From NCBI RefSeq assembly GCF_029439465.1, contig NZ_JAROAV010000024.1:206496-270495 (forward strand): DNA of 64,000 nucleotides, written 5' to 3'. Under the pieces are notes generated by a model, which saw only the letters and a program-made list of their open reading frames with translations, was not told where the DNA came from and ran no database searches. The stretch comes from Luteipulveratus flavus. Lineage in GTDB: Bacteria; Actinomycetota; Actinomycetes; Actinomycetales; Dermatophilaceae. The first letter of the stretch is position 1; every line of letters begins with the position of its first letter. The translations under genes and the position numbers were made by a program. This document shows positions 40,109 to 53,012 of the stretch, piece by piece.

Positions 40109-40855
40109 GTGGAGCCCATCGTGATAGCGGATAAGGACGAGCTGCTGCGGCACACCGGCGACGACCCGTTCATCCGGTACGACGTCCGCCGCCTCCCGGG
40201 CCATCCGCCCGTACGCCTGGGGCGGGCCGCCGCCGTCGTCAGGCTCCCGATGATGCGACGCTCACCGCACCTGACCGTGATCGGCCCGCCGGACGACGTG
40301 GACGCGCTGCTGCGCTGGTACGCGGAGCACGGCGTGCCGGAGGGGGTGCGCGGCGTCTCGGTCGACCAGGCGCACGAGTCTGTCCTGCTGCGTCACTTCG
40401 CGGTCGACGGGGGCGGCGACTGGGACTGGATGTGGACCACGAGGGAGCCGCAGGTCGTCCCTCAGGAGAGCGACCTGGTGCCGCTCGACGACGATCGCGA
40501 CGCGGCGGACATCATGCGGCTCAACGAGATCGGGAGTCCCACGGCCGAGTCCCTGCCTGGCCAGGGGGTCACCGAGCACTGGATCGGCCTGCGTGAACGC
40601 GGCGAGCTGATTGCCGCCGCCGCGGTCCACCGTACGAGCGGCGGCGCCCAGCACCTGACCGGCATCGTCGTGCACCCGCACCACCGCGGCCGCCGCCTCG
40701 GCCTTGCCATGACGGCGCACCTCACCCGGCGCGCCGTGCGGATGGACGGCGTGTGCACCCTCGGGATGTACAGCGACAACGACCGTGCCCGGGCGCTGTA
40801 CCCCGGTCTGGGGTACGCGGTCGCCCACGCCTGGGCCAGCCGCCGGCTGGCCTAG
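40109..40855 (+). CDS. GNAT-family N-acetyltransferase
   Basis: A 248-residue protein whose C-terminal 110 residues form a GNAT domain: LIAAAAVHRTSGGAQHLTGI, then the acetyl-CoA loop VHPHHRGRRLGLAM and the terminal YSDNDRARALYPGLGYAVA. The N-terminal half (about 1-120) lacks a recognisable domain and may be a degenerate second GNAT fold. The acceptor is unknown. The start is GTG at 40109 without a clear ribosome site. Its stop overlaps that of the convergent HAD gene (shared CTAG). Confidence 0.82.
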   Translation: MEPIVIADKDELLRHTGDDPFIRYDVRRLPGHPPVRLGRAAAVVRLPMMRRSPHLTVIGPPDDVDALLRWYAEHGVPEGVRGVSVDQAHESVLLRHFAVDGGGDWDWMWTTREPQVVPQESDLVPLDDDRDAADIMRLNEIGSPTAESLPGQGVTEHWIGLRERGELIAAAAVHRTSGGAQHLTGIVVHPHHRGRRLGLAMTAHLTRRAVRMDGVCTLGMYSDNDRARALYPGLGYAVAHAWASRRLA

Positions 40856-41487
40856 ACGACGATGCCGTGCCGCGCGAGCAGCGCGCGCAGACCCGACACG
40901 CCTGCTGCGGGATCGTGCCGTTCGGCGACGATGCCCAGGGCGGCCGCGGACTCGACGTTCGTCAGACTGTCGTCGATGAAAAGCGTTGCTGCAGCGGCCA
41001 TCCCGAGATCGTCAAGTACCCGGCGGAAGTACTCGGGCTCCGGCTTCATCGCCCCGACCTCGCTGGAGTAGTAGGTGCGGTCGAAGTGCGCGTCGTACCC
41101 GAGGGTCTCCCGCATCAGCGCAACACGGTGGTCCTGCTGGTTGGTCGCGAGGACGCACTGGACCCCCTGCGCACGAACGCGGTCGACGAGCGCGAAGGCG
41201 TCGGCGTCCACGTGGACGTCGTCCCAGAGCGCGAGCACCTCGTCGGCAGAGACCGACAGCCCACGCTGCTCGAGCAACCGCTGGATGACCGGCCGGAACG
41301 GCTCCTCGCCTCGCAGCGGGCCCTTCTCGGCGGCGAACAGCGCCTCCGCGAAGCCGGGTCCACCGATCGCTTGCAGCCGCTCCGGCCAGGACGCCGCCAC
41401 CTGCTCGCCGGCGTGCCCGGGGGCCGGGTGGCCGTGCTGCAGGACGCCGTCGGCGTCCCACAGCACGGCCCTGATCGGTGCGGTCAT
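40852..41487 (-). CDS. HAD-superfamily hydrolase
   Basis: A 211-residue cytoplasmic phosphatase-type enzyme. Motif I is LWDADGVLQ (nucleophile Asp11, acid Asp13), motif II LATNQQ, motif III the Lys in GAMKPEPEYF and motif IV FIDDS. A helical cap lies between 20 and 90. It belongs to the broad phosphoglycolate phosphatase/YihX-like group, so the substrate cannot be named. ATG at 41487 overlaps the aspS stop as TGATG, so it is co-translated with aspS. Confidence 0.87.
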   Translation of the reverse strand: MTAPIRAVLWDADGVLQHGHPAPGHAGEQVAASWPERLQAIGGPGFAEALFAAEKGPLRGEEPFRPVIQRLLEQRGLSVSADEVLALWDDVHVDADAFALVDRVRAQGVQCVLATNQQDHRVALMRETLGYDAHFDRTYYSSEVGAMKPEPEYFRRVLDDLGMAAAATLFIDDSLTNVESAAALGIVAERHDPAAGVSGLRALLARHGIVV

Positions 41488-43304
41488 CAGCTCTTGACGG
41501 GATTGACCTCGTCGGCACCCAGCGGCGCGGGCGCGGACTCCGCGGGCTTGGCGTCCACGCCGGCCTCCTTGCGCTGCTGTGGCGTGATCGGCGCCGGGGC
41601 CGCGGTCAGCGGGTCGTAGCCGCCGCCCGACTTGGGGAACGCGATGACCTCGCGGATCGAGTCGGTGCCCGACAGCAGCGCGCAGATGCGGTCCCAGCCG
41701 AACGCGATGCCACCGTGCGGCGGAGCGCCGAACTGGAAAGCGTCCAGGAGGAACCCGAACTTCTCCTGCGCCTCCTCCTCGGACAGCCCCATGACCTTGA
41801 AGACGCGCTCCTGGATGTCCTTGCGGTGGATACGGATCGAGCCGCCGCCGATCTCGTTGCCGTTGCAGACCATGTCGTACGCGTAGGCCAGTGCCGAGCC
41901 GGGGTCGGTGTCGAACGTGTCGACGAACTCGGCCTTCGGCATCGTGAACGCGTGGTGCACGGCGGTCCACTTGCCGGACCCGACCGCGACGTCACCGGAG
42001 GCGACGGCGTCTGCAGCGGGCTCGAACAGCGGCGCGTCCAGCACCCACAGGAACGACCAGGCGTTCTCGTCGATCAGCTCGCAGCGTCGGCCGATCTCCA
42101 GCCGGGCCGCACCCAGCAGCGCGCGCGAGGACTTGGTGTCGCCCGCGGCGAAGAAGATGCAGTCGCCCGGCTTCGCGCCGACGTGGGTCGGCAGGGCGGC
42201 CTTCTCGGTGTCGGAGAGGTTCTTGGCGACCGGGCCGGTCATCTCCCCGTCCTCCTGGATCAGGACGTACGCCAGGCCCTTGGCGCCGCGCTGCTTGGCC
42301 CATTCCTGCCAGGCGTCGAGCTGACGACGCGGCTGCGAGGCGCCACCGGGCATGACGACGGCGCCGACGTACTCGGCCTGGAACACCCGGAACGTGGTGT
42401 CCTTGAACAGGTCGGTGCACTCGGCGAGCTCGTTGCCGAAGCGCAGGTCCGGCTTGTCCGACCCGTAGCGCGCCATTGCGTCGGCGTACGTCATCTGCGG
42501 GAACGGCGTCGGGATGTCGACGCCGATGGTGGCCCACAATGCCTTGGCAATCGCCTCGCCGAGCTCGACGACGTCCTCCTGCTCGACGAACGACATCTCG
42601 ATGTCCAGCTGGGTGAACTCCGGCTGCCGGTCGGCGCGGAAGTCCTCGTCACGGTAGCAGCGCGCGATCTGGTAGTAGCGCTCCATCCCGGCGACCATGA
42701 GCAGCTGCTTGAACAGCTGCGGGCTCTGCGGGAGGGCGTACCAGCTGCCGGGCGATAGCCGCGCCGGCACCAGGAAGTCGCGGGCGCCCTCGGGCGTGGA
42801 GCGGGTCAGCGTCGGCGTCTCGATCTCGACGAAGTCACGCTCGGCCAGCACCGTACGGGCCGCGGCGTTCACCTTCGACCGCAGCCGCAGCGCGGCACCC
42901 GGCTCGGGGCGGCGCAGGTCCAGGTAGCGGTACTTCAGCCGGGCCTCCTCGCCCACCGTGACGCGCTCGTCGATCTGGAACGGCAGCGGCGCGGAGGGGC
43001 TGAGCACCTCGATCTGGTCGGCGACGACGTCGATCTCGCCGGTCGGGAGGTCGGTGTTCACGTCCTTGGCGTCGCGCGGGGTGACCGTGCCGACGACCTT
43101 GATGCAGTACTCGTTGCGCAGGCCGTGCGCGGCGCCGGTGAGCACCTCGTCGCGGGCCACCACCTGGACGACGCCACTTGCGTCGCGCAGGTCCAGGAAG
43201 GCGACGCCGCCGTGGTCACGGCGACGGGCCACCCAGCCGGCGAGGGTGATCGTGGAACCGGCGTCGGCGGCGCGGAGCGTGCCGGCGTCGTGCGTGCGGA
43301 TCAT
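41487..43304 (-). CDS. aspS: Aspartate-tRNA ligase
   Basis: AspRS charges tRNA-Asp, and in organisms without AsnRS also tRNA-Asn. The 605-residue bacterial-type enzyme has an N-terminal OB anticodon domain ([20 protein letters not shown]), the class II motifs (motif 2 [19 protein letters not shown]; motif 3 [14 protein letters not shown]) and the bacterial GAD insertion. The tail is extended by about 25 residues rich in Pro/Ala. ATG at 43304 follows GAAAGGA. A T-box-like leader precedes it (43310-43514), so expression probably responds to uncharged tRNA. Confidence 0.97.
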   Translation of the reverse strand: MIRTHDAGTLRAADAGSTITLAGWVARRRDHGGVAFLDLRDASGVVQVVARDEVLTGAAHGLRNEYCIKVVGTVTPRDAKDVNTDLPTGEIDVVADQIEVLSPSAPLPFQIDERVTVGEEARLKYRYLDLRRPEPGAALRLRSKVNAAARTVLAERDFVEIETPTLTRSTPEGARDFLVPARLSPGSWYALPQSPQLFKQLLMVAGMERYYQIARCYRDEDFRADRQPEFTQLDIEMSFVEQEDVVELGEAIAKALWATIGVDIPTPFPQMTYADAMARYGSDKPDLRFGNELAECTDLFKDTTFRVFQAEYVGAVVMPGGASQPRRQLDAWQEWAKQRGAKGLAYVLIQEDGEMTGPVAKNLSDTEKAALPTHVGAKPGDCIFFAAGDTKSSRALLGAARLEIGRRCELIDENAWSFLWVLDAPLFEPAADAVASGDVAVGSGKWTAVHHAFTMPKAEFVDTFDTDPGSALAYAYDMVCNGNEIGGGSIRIHRKDIQERVFKVMGLSEEEAQEKFGFLLDAFQFGAPPHGGIAFGWDRICALLSGTDSIREVIAFPKSGGGYDPLTAAPAPITPQQRKEAGVDAKPAESAPAPLGADEVNPVKS

Positions 43305-43309
43305 GGAAC

Positions 43310-43514
43310 GTCCTTTCGGGTCAGGTCCCGGAAGGCCGCTTGCGAGGGCCGCCTTCCGAGAAGGCAGCCCGGGAGGTGTGGGCGGGGGCCAGATCGCGGT
43401 GCCACCACACCTTCGTCGAGGAGTCCTCGACCTCTCGTCGGTACGCCGGACGCGCGGTCGTCGGCCGGGCCTGCTCCGGCCCTGGCGGGTCGTCACTCCG
43501 CCACCGACGACGCG
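43310..43514 (-). ncRNA. T-box riboswitch in the aspS leader (translational type)
   Basis: Read on the minus strand. AGGTGTGG and CCACACCT (43374-43412) form the antiterminator-like stem. The bulge TGGCACC (43398-43404) equals the T-box consensus UGGNACC and is followed by GCG/CGC. Upstream is stem III GTCGAGGA/TCCTCGAC (43415-43431). A base stem GTCGTCGG/CCGACGAC (43457-43511) encloses a hairpin whose loop AGTGACGAC (43489-43497) holds GAC, an Asp codon. Downstream, CCTTCCGGG can pair with CCCGAAAGG and hide the ribosome site, while CGGAAGGC/GCCTTCCG is an alternative pair that would free it. Confidence 0.78.
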
Positions 43515-43518
43515 CATC

Positions 43519-43524
43519 AGTCTA
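43519..43524 (-). promoter_or_regulatory. -10 box of the aspS T-box leader
   Basis: TAGACT on the minus strand lies about eight bases before the first paired base of the T-box RNA, which fits a transcript that begins right at the base of the first stem. No good -35 is seen at 17 bases. Confidence 0.45.
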
Positions 43525-43573
43525 CGGGGTTCGCGACGGTCGCCGGAAACCCGTTTGGCCGATCGCGCCCGCC

Positions 43574-43969
43574 TCAGGCCATCTCCCCGTCGAGGTAGAC
43601 CCAGCGGCCCGCGCGCCGGACGAACCGGCTGCGTTCGTGCAGCTCGCCGGGCCCGGCGTCGCTCTCGTACGACGCGGTGAACTCCACGACGCCCTCCGGC
43701 TCGCCGACCCGGCCGTCCCGCACGCTGTGGATCTGCAGGGCCCGCCACCGCGTCTGCTCCGGCTCGAAGACGTCCGGGGGTCGCGTCCGCGGGTGCCAGG
43801 ACCGGAACAGGTAGTCGGCGTCGCCCACCGCGTACGCCGAGTACCGGGCCCGCATCAGCTGCTCGGCGGTCTCCGCCTCCGCCTCACCGCGATGGAGCCG
43901 CCCGCAGCACGCGTCGTACGACGTCCCGCTGCCGCACGGGCACGGTCCACCGGTCGCGAAGACGCTCAT
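43574..43969 (-). CDS. YchJ-family SEC-C motif protein
   Basis: A 131-residue protein of the YchJ/UPF0225 family. The SEC-C zinc motif at the N-terminus reads [15 protein letters not shown] (Cys10, Cys12, Cys21, Cys22), and the rest is an NTF2-like domain ([20 protein letters not shown] and VEFTASYE). The role of the family is unknown; the zinc motif resembles that of SecA tails, which binds SecB or ribosomes. ATG at 43969 is chosen because it lies nine residues before the zinc motif; the frame upstream is not conserved. Confidence 0.9.
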   Translation of the reverse strand: MSVFATGGPCPCGSGTSYDACCGRLHRGEAEAETAEQLMRARYSAYAVGDADYLFRSWHPRTRPPDVFEPEQTRWRALQIHSVRDGRVGEPEGVVEFTASYESDAGPGELHERSRFVRRAGRWVYLDGEMA

Positions 43970-44175
43970 GTGTCCATCCTGCCCGGGCGTCGGGGCCGAC
44001 CCTTCGCCCGGGCAATCTTCCGCATTCGGGGCGCCTGCGCAAACGGCGTTCCGGGGCCGCCTCCAGGCTGCGCACACTGGGCGGGCCAGGGTCGGGCTGC
44101 ACGCGGATCCGGAGGAGGAGACGGGCACCCGGTCAGGGCGTTCGTCACCTGCCACCGCGTCACCGGAGGATCACC

Positions 44176-45303
44176 ATGACAGCTCGCCGCGTCCGTCCCC
44201 GTACCCGATCCGCCGTGGCGATGCTCGCCGCCGCAGGCATCGCCCTCACTGTCGGCCAGGTCGCAGCACCGAGCGCGAGCGCCGCCACCGCGCCCCGCCC
44301 GGTCGCCACCGGTCTGGACAACCCACGCCACCTGGCCTTCTCGCCCGACGGGACGCTGTACGTCGCCGAGTCGGGCCGGGGCGGCAGCGGTCCCTGCTTC
44401 GGCGGCGCCGAGGGCAGGGTCTGCCTCGGTGCGTCCGGCGCCGTCACCGCGGTCCACCGCGGCGCCCAGCGCCGGGTCGTGACCGGGCTTCCCTCGCTCG
44501 CCGGCGCCGACGGCAGCTCGGCGACCGGTCCGGCGGACCTCTCGCTCACCGGCAACCGGAACATCACGATCGGCATCGGCCTCGGCGGGACGACGGCCGT
44601 CCGCGACTCCCTCGGCTCCGGAGCCAGATGGCTCGGCACGCTCGTCAGCGGCCGGCTCGCCCCGAAGCCGCGGCTCTCCGTGCTCGCCGACGTCGCCGGC
44701 TACGAGAACTCCGACCCCGACGGCGCCGGGGTCGACTCCAACACCTCCGGCCTGGTGCGCGTCGGCAACGCCTACGCGGTGACCGACGCCGGGGGCAACG
44801 ACCTGGTGCGGTTCGGCAAGCACGGCCGCTCCTCGACGCTGGCCGTCTTCCCGGAACGCCTGGTCGACGCCCCGCCGATCCCCGGCCTGCCGCCGAAGAT
44901 CCCCATGCAGGCCGTCCCGACCGGCGTCGCGGTCGGCGCCGACGGCGCGTACTACGTCAGCCAGCTGACCGGGTTCCCGTTCCCGCCCGGCGCCTCCACC
45001 ATCTGGCGGGTCGTGCCGGGACGCGCGCCCCAGCCGTACGCCACGGGGCTCACCAACGTCACCGACCTCACCTGGGACCACGGCTCGCTCTACGCCGTCC
45101 AGCTCGCCGACGGGGGCCTGCTCGCCGCGGACGGTCTGCCGATGGGCTCGCTGCTGAAGGTCGGCCGCGGGTCCGCCCACTCGACAGTGGCGGGCAACCT
45201 GCCGGCTCCGTACGGCGTCGCGGTGCGCGGCGGGACGGCGTACGTCACCACCTGCTCGGTCTGCGCAGGGGGCGGCTCGGTCGTCGCGATCCCGCTGCGC
45301 TGA
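44176..45303 (+). CDS. Secreted ScyD/ScyE-like beta-propeller protein
   Basis: A 375-residue exported protein. The signal peptide (ARRVRPRTRSAVAM, a hydrophobic core, then a cut near PSASA, about residue 36) is followed by NHL/SMP-30-like propeller repeats such as LDNPRHLAFSPDGTLYVAES and PTGVAVGADGAYYVSQLTGF. ScyD and ScyE are the names used for the family in cyanobacterial scytonemin clusters, but actinobacterial members stand alone and no scytonemin genes are here. The function is therefore open. ATG at 44176 follows GGAGGATCACC. Confidence 0.87.
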   Translation: MTARRVRPRTRSAVAMLAAAGIALTVGQVAAPSASAATAPRPVATGLDNPRHLAFSPDGTLYVAESGRGGSGPCFGGAEGRVCLGASGAVTAVHRGAQRRVVTGLPSLAGADGSSATGPADLSLTGNRNITIGIGLGGTTAVRDSLGSGARWLGTLVSGRLAPKPRLSVLADVAGYENSDPDGAGVDSNTSGLVRVGNAYAVTDAGGNDLVRFGKHGRSSTLAVFPERLVDAPPIPGLPPKIPMQAVPTGVAVGADGAYYVSQLTGFPFPPGASTIWRVVPGRAPQPYATGLTNVTDLTWDHGSLYAVQLADGGLLAADGLPMGSLLKVGRGSAHSTVAGNLPAPYGVAVRGGTAYVTTCSVCAGGGSVVAIPLR

Positions 45304-46833
<1,530 letters not shown>

Positions 46834-46897
46834 CGCCTCCGGGCGGGCTCACCGAAATCCGGGTGCGGGCGCCGTCCCCGGGTCGTTCACTGTGCTC

Positions 46898-47800
46898 ATG
46901 GAGCTCACCGACGGTCTCACCTCACGTCCCCTCCGCCTCGACGACGCCGGGGCCGTGACGTCCGTGATGGCGGCGCAGGAGATGCACGACGTCGGCCAGG
47001 TCGTGATCGAGGAGGCCGACATCGTCGGCGACTGGCAGCGGCCCAGCTTCGACGTGTCCGCGAGCACCGTCGGCGTCTTCGACGGCGACGAGCTGGTGGC
47101 GTACGCGGAGTACTCCGGAGGCGACCGCGGCGACGCGGCGGTGGCGCCGGCGTACCGGGGCCGCGGGCTGGGCACGCAGCTGGCCCGGTGGATGCAGGAG
47201 CGAGCCCGCACCGCCGGCGCGGATGTGGTCAGTATGCCGGTGCCGCAGGGCTCGGCCGGCGACCGTCTCCTGGAGGCGCTCGACTACCGGGAGAGGTGGA
47301 CCAGCTGGATCCTCACTCTGCCCGAGGGCGTGGACATCGAGCCGCAGCCGGTGGCGGCCGGCTACGTGGTGCGCGAGGCGGACCCGGTCGAGTACGAGCA
47401 GGTGTGGCAGGTCGTCGAGGACGCGTTCCTGGAGTGGTCGGAGCGCGAGCGGGAGACCTTCGAGGACTTCTGCGCGCGCGTGACGCAGCGTCCCGGCTTC
47501 GCTCCCTGGTGCCTGCGCGTCGTCGTCGACCGAGACGACGTGGTCGTCGGGTGCGCCTGCGTCCACCTCGATGGTGAGACCGGCTACGTCGACCGGCTCG
47601 CCGTCCGACGCGATCAGCGGGGGCGCGGGTTCGCCCGAGCGCTGCTGGTGGACGCCTTCGGGGTCGCCCGGTCCCACGGCGCGACCGTCTCGGAGCTGTC
47701 GACGGACTCCCGTACGGGCGCGCTGGGGTTGTACGAGCGCGTCGGGATGACGGTCACCGGCACCTGGGTCAACCGCGCGGCCGACCTGTCCGACGACTGA
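46898..47800 (+). CDS. Tandem GNAT-domain acetyltransferase
   Basis: A 300-residue protein with two GNAT folds. The first (about 1-145) has VAPAYRGRGLGTQLARWM as its acetyl-CoA loop; the second (about 150-297) has VRRDQRGRGFARALLVDAFG and ends with TGALGLYERVGMTVTGTW. Such double GNATs occur in antibiotic-acetylating and mycothiol synthase-like enzymes, but MshD is elsewhere in these genomes and the substrate is unknown. ATG at 46898 is chosen; a GTG six bases earlier is possible. It is convergent with the NUDIX gene. Confidence 0.86.
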   Translation: MELTDGLTSRPLRLDDAGAVTSVMAAQEMHDVGQVVIEEADIVGDWQRPSFDVSASTVGVFDGDELVAYAEYSGGDRGDAAVAPAYRGRGLGTQLARWMQERARTAGADVVSMPVPQGSAGDRLLEALDYRERWTSWILTLPEGVDIEPQPVAAGYVVREADPVEYEQVWQVVEDAFLEWSERERETFEDFCARVTQRPGFAPWCLRVVVDRDDVVVGCACVHLDGETGYVDRLAVRRDQRGRGFARALLVDAFGVARSHGATVSELSTDSRTGALGLYERVGMTVTGTWVNRAADLSDD

Positions 47801-47824
47801 CCGAGCGGGCTCCCCGTGACGCCG

Positions 47825-50148
<2,324 letters not shown>

Positions 50149-50236
50149 TCAGTCTACGTGACGGTCGGGCCGCCTCGTCCACCGCCAGGCCGTGGTGTCG
50201 CGAACGACGTCGTCGCGGAACCGTCAGCAGCGGCGA

Positions 50237-51301
50237 TCAGACGTCGTCAGCCGCGTACCAGGCGAGCCAGGCATCGACCGTCGCGGTCTCCCCCGGCCAG
50301 GACGCCGCGAGCTCGCGTCCTCGCCGCGACATCTGCTCCCGCGCGCCGGAGTCGCCCAGGACGTCCTCGACCGCCGTGGCGATCCGGGCCGGCTGCCTGG
50401 CCGGTACGAGCACGCCCGCGTCCTGCACGAGCTGGGGAACTCCCCCGACTGCGGTCGAAACGACGGGGACGCCGGCGGCCATCGCCTCCTGCAGGACGAG
50501 CGCTCGCGCCTCCCAGCTCGAGGTGAGGACGAACACGTCGGCGCGGCTCAGCCAGCCGGGCACGTCGTCACTAACACCGATGAACTCCACCGGCGTGCCC
50601 ATCGCCGCCAGCCGCAGCTCGCGGAGCAGGTCGGAGTCGCCGTCGCCGACCACGACCCACCTCAGCGGGACGGTCAGCCGGGTCGCCGCCTCGACCAGCG
50701 CCTGCAGGTTCTTCTGCCGGGCGATCCGCGCCACCGTGAGCACCAGCGGAGGCTGCTGGAGGACGCGCCGGTCCCGTTCGGGTGCAGCGAGCAGGTCCCC
50801 CAGATGAGGGGACGGCACCGGGGCCAGCTCCGCCGCCTTGGCACCCAGCTCGACCGCGAGGTCCACGAGGTCCTGGCTGGCTCCGGTCACCAGGTCGGCG
50901 ATCTTGAGCATCCGCGCGATCGCGACGTGAGGCAGCCGCCCGCGCATCGACGACGGCAGCTCGTTGTGCAGCGACACGATGAGACGCGGGCGGTCGTGCC
51001 GGCCCATCGCCCTGATCGCAGCGCTGGCGACGAGGCCGGCCTGCCAGCCATGAGCGTGCACGACGTCGCTGTGGCGGCACATGCTCACCAGCTTCGACAG
51101 GGACCGGGGCGCCCGGCTGAGGGGTTCCTCGGCCTCGCGCGGCCAGGCCGCCACCGCGTCGGGCCAGTCGAAGTGACGGGCCGTGGCGCGGTCGGTCACG
51201 ATCTGGACGTCGACGCCGCGCGCCTCCAGCAGCCGCGACATCCGGTCGACGTGAACACCGATGCCACCCCGGGCCGGACCGAGCAGCATCACGACACGCA
51301 C
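50237..51301 (-). CDS. Family 4 glycosyltransferase
   Basis: A 354-residue GT-B enzyme. The N-terminal domain begins RVVMLLGPARGGIGVHVDRM, and the C-terminal nucleotide-sugar domain has LTVARIARQKNLQALVEA, VVVGDGDSDLLREL and the EX7E motif in TSSWEARALVLQEAMAAG. It would transfer a hexose or HexNAc to a lipid-linked acceptor. GTG at 51301 follows GGGAGG by seven bases. It directly follows the MurJ-like and GT4 phosphotransferase genes, which suggests a common envelope glycan pathway. Confidence 0.9.
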   Translation of the reverse strand: MRVVMLLGPARGGIGVHVDRMSRLLEARGVDVQIVTDRATARHFDWPDAVAAWPREAEEPLSRAPRSLSKLVSMCRHSDVVHAHGWQAGLVASAAIRAMGRHDRPRLIVSLHNELPSSMRGRLPHVAIARMLKIADLVTGASQDLVDLAVELGAKAAELAPVPSPHLGDLLAAPERDRRVLQQPPLVLTVARIARQKNLQALVEAATRLTVPLRWVVVGDGDSDLLRELRLAAMGTPVEFIGVSDDVPGWLSRADVFVLTSSWEARALVLQEAMAAGVPVVSTAVGGVPQLVQDAGVLVPARQPARIATAVEDVLGDSGAREQMSRRGRELAASWPGETATVDAWLAWYAADDV

Positions 51302-51335
51302 GGGGCCACCTCCCGGTGACGTGAGTGGGAACTTC

Positions 51336-53012
51336 TCATACCGTCGCCCCACTTGGACGACCACCCCGACGGAGGCGCCGGCGTGCCAGCCGCGCACTCG
51401 AAGGATCTGCCACGAGGAGAACCGTCGCATACGCGATCAGCGCGGCTGCAGCGGCCACCGCGCCGACCGCGATCGTCGCCCAGATCGGCCCCGGTGAGAG
51501 CAGGCGCGCGACGACACTGCCGACCACCGCCGCGACGACACCGGCGAGGGCCGCAGCGGCCGCCGTCCGCGCCGCACCGGTGACCGTCGACGCCCCCCAG
51601 GACCGCGCGACGAGCACCGCGAGGGCGAGGGCGGCGACGTACATGCCCACCGAGCTGGACCACCCGAGGACGGTGAGCGCGGAGCGAGCCCCTGCGTCCG
51701 GCCCGACGAGGAGCAGCGGGGCCACCGCGGCGACGAGCCAGCCGAGCGCGATCGCGACGGCACCGTGCCAGGCGACCCCGCGCACGTACAGCGCTCGTTG
51801 CAGCAGCGCGATCACGGCGAAGCCGGCGAGACCCACGCCGTACGCGACCAGGGCCGGCGTCATCGCCGAGATGGCCGAGCCGGACGGGTGGTCCTTGCTC
51901 GCGTCGATCAGTACGAAGAAGCGCCCGACCGGACGCGCGACCGCGACCAGCAGCGCGCTACCGAGACCGCCGACCACCAGCACCAGGCGCAAGGAGCGGA
52001 CGAGGGTGTCGTCGGCGGCCGCCCGGTCGACCGAGCCGTTCACGAGGTTGGGGAAGGCCGCCGTGGCGACCGGGACCGCGAGCACGGCGTACGGGAGCAG
52101 GTAGACCGCCTGGACATAGGTGTAGACGTTGAGCGTGCCCGTGCCCCCGCGGTGGTTGGCGACCCACGTCGTGCACAGGACGGCCACCTGCTGCGCGAGG
52201 AGCGCGAGCACGCCGGCGCCGGCGAGATGCCCGGCGCGCCGTGCCGCGCCGGGCGGGAAGTGCAGGCTCGGACGCAACCGGGCCCCGGAGCGCCGGACCG
52301 GCAGGAGCAGCGGCAGGCTCAGGGCGACGACGCCGAGCGTCGTGCCGCCCGCCAGTGCGGCGACGGCGCCACCGCTCAGCCGTTCCGGTACCCCGTCGGC
52401 CCCGCGCGCCAGACGCGCGTACGCGAGGTAGGACGCGATCACGACCAGGCTGGACATCAGGGGCGCGAGCGCGGCCGCCAGGAACCGGCGGTGGGACTGC
52501 AGCACGCCCGCGAGGACGATGCCGACGCCGTACAGCGGGATCTGCGGCGCGAAGATCAGGATCATGGTCGTCGCCAGGTCGACCTGCCCCTGACCGGAGC
52601 ACCCCGGGTCCGAGCCGCGCGAGAGGAGCAGGGTGGCCACCGGCCGGGCGAGCACGGCCAGCAGGAGGGCGAGCGGCACGAGGACCGCCAGCGCCCACGT
52701 CAGCAGCGCCGATGCGACCTGGTCCGCCTCGTCGCGCTCGCCTCGCGCCAGTGCTCCCGCGACGAGAGGTACGGCGACCGCGGCGAGGGCTCCCCCGGCG
52801 GCCACCTCGAACAGGACGTTGGGCAGCAGGTTCGCAGTGCTGTAGACCTCGCCGACGCAGGTGCTGCCGACCGTCCCCGAGAAGACGATCCAGCGGCCGA
52901 AGCCGACCACTCGGGCGAACAGGGTGGTGATCGCGATGACGCCCACGGCGGCCAGGAGCCCACCGCGCGAGGGTCGCGCGGTGGGCCGGTGTGATGACCC
53001 GGTCGCGGTCAT
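51336..53012 (-). CDS. MurJ/MviN-like lipid flippase (paralogue)
   Basis: A 558-residue protein with about 14 membrane segments of the MVF/MATE fold. It begins with ITTLFARVVGFGRWIVFSGT, a MurJ-type N-terminus, and later reads QSHRRFLAAALAPLMSS and VYLLPYAVLAVPVATAAFPN. The cytoplasmic tail is Arg-rich (SARLARRRLRRG). The essential MurJ of actinobacteria is usually near the replication origin, so this is probably a second flippase that turns over a different lipid-linked glycan. Its ATG shares ATGA with the preceding gene's stop. Confidence 0.86.
   Translation of the reverse strand: MTATGSSHRPTARPSRGGLLAAVGVIAITTLFARVVGFGRWIVFSGTVGSTCVGEVYSTANLLPNVLFEVAAGGALAAVAVPLVAGALARGERDEADQVASALLTWALAVLVPLALLLAVLARPVATLLLSRGSDPGCSGQGQVDLATTMILIFAPQIPLYGVGIVLAGVLQSHRRFLAAALAPLMSSLVVIASYLAYARLARGADGVPERLSGGAVAALAGGTTLGVVALSLPLLLPVRRSGARLRPSLHFPPGAARRAGHLAGAGVLALLAQQVAVLCTTWVANHRGGTGTLNVYTYVQAVYLLPYAVLAVPVATAAFPNLVNGSVDRAAADDTLVRSLRLVLVVGGLGSALLVAVARPVGRFFVLIDASKDHPSGSAISAMTPALVAYGVGLAGFAVIALLQRALYVRGVAWHGAVAIALGWLVAAVAPLLLVGPDAGARSALTVLGWSSSVGMYVAALALAVLVARSWGASTVTGAARTAAAAALAGVVAAVVGSVVARLLSPGPIWATIAVGAVAAAAALIAYATVLLVADPSSARLARRRLRRGGRPSGATV

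Noticed and set aside
51336..53012. The MurJ-like protein as the essential MurJ
   Set aside because: Essential actinobacterial murJ usually lies near the replication origin with parAB/trx genes; the local context here is an accessory glycan module. Genome-wide comparison would be needed to be certain.
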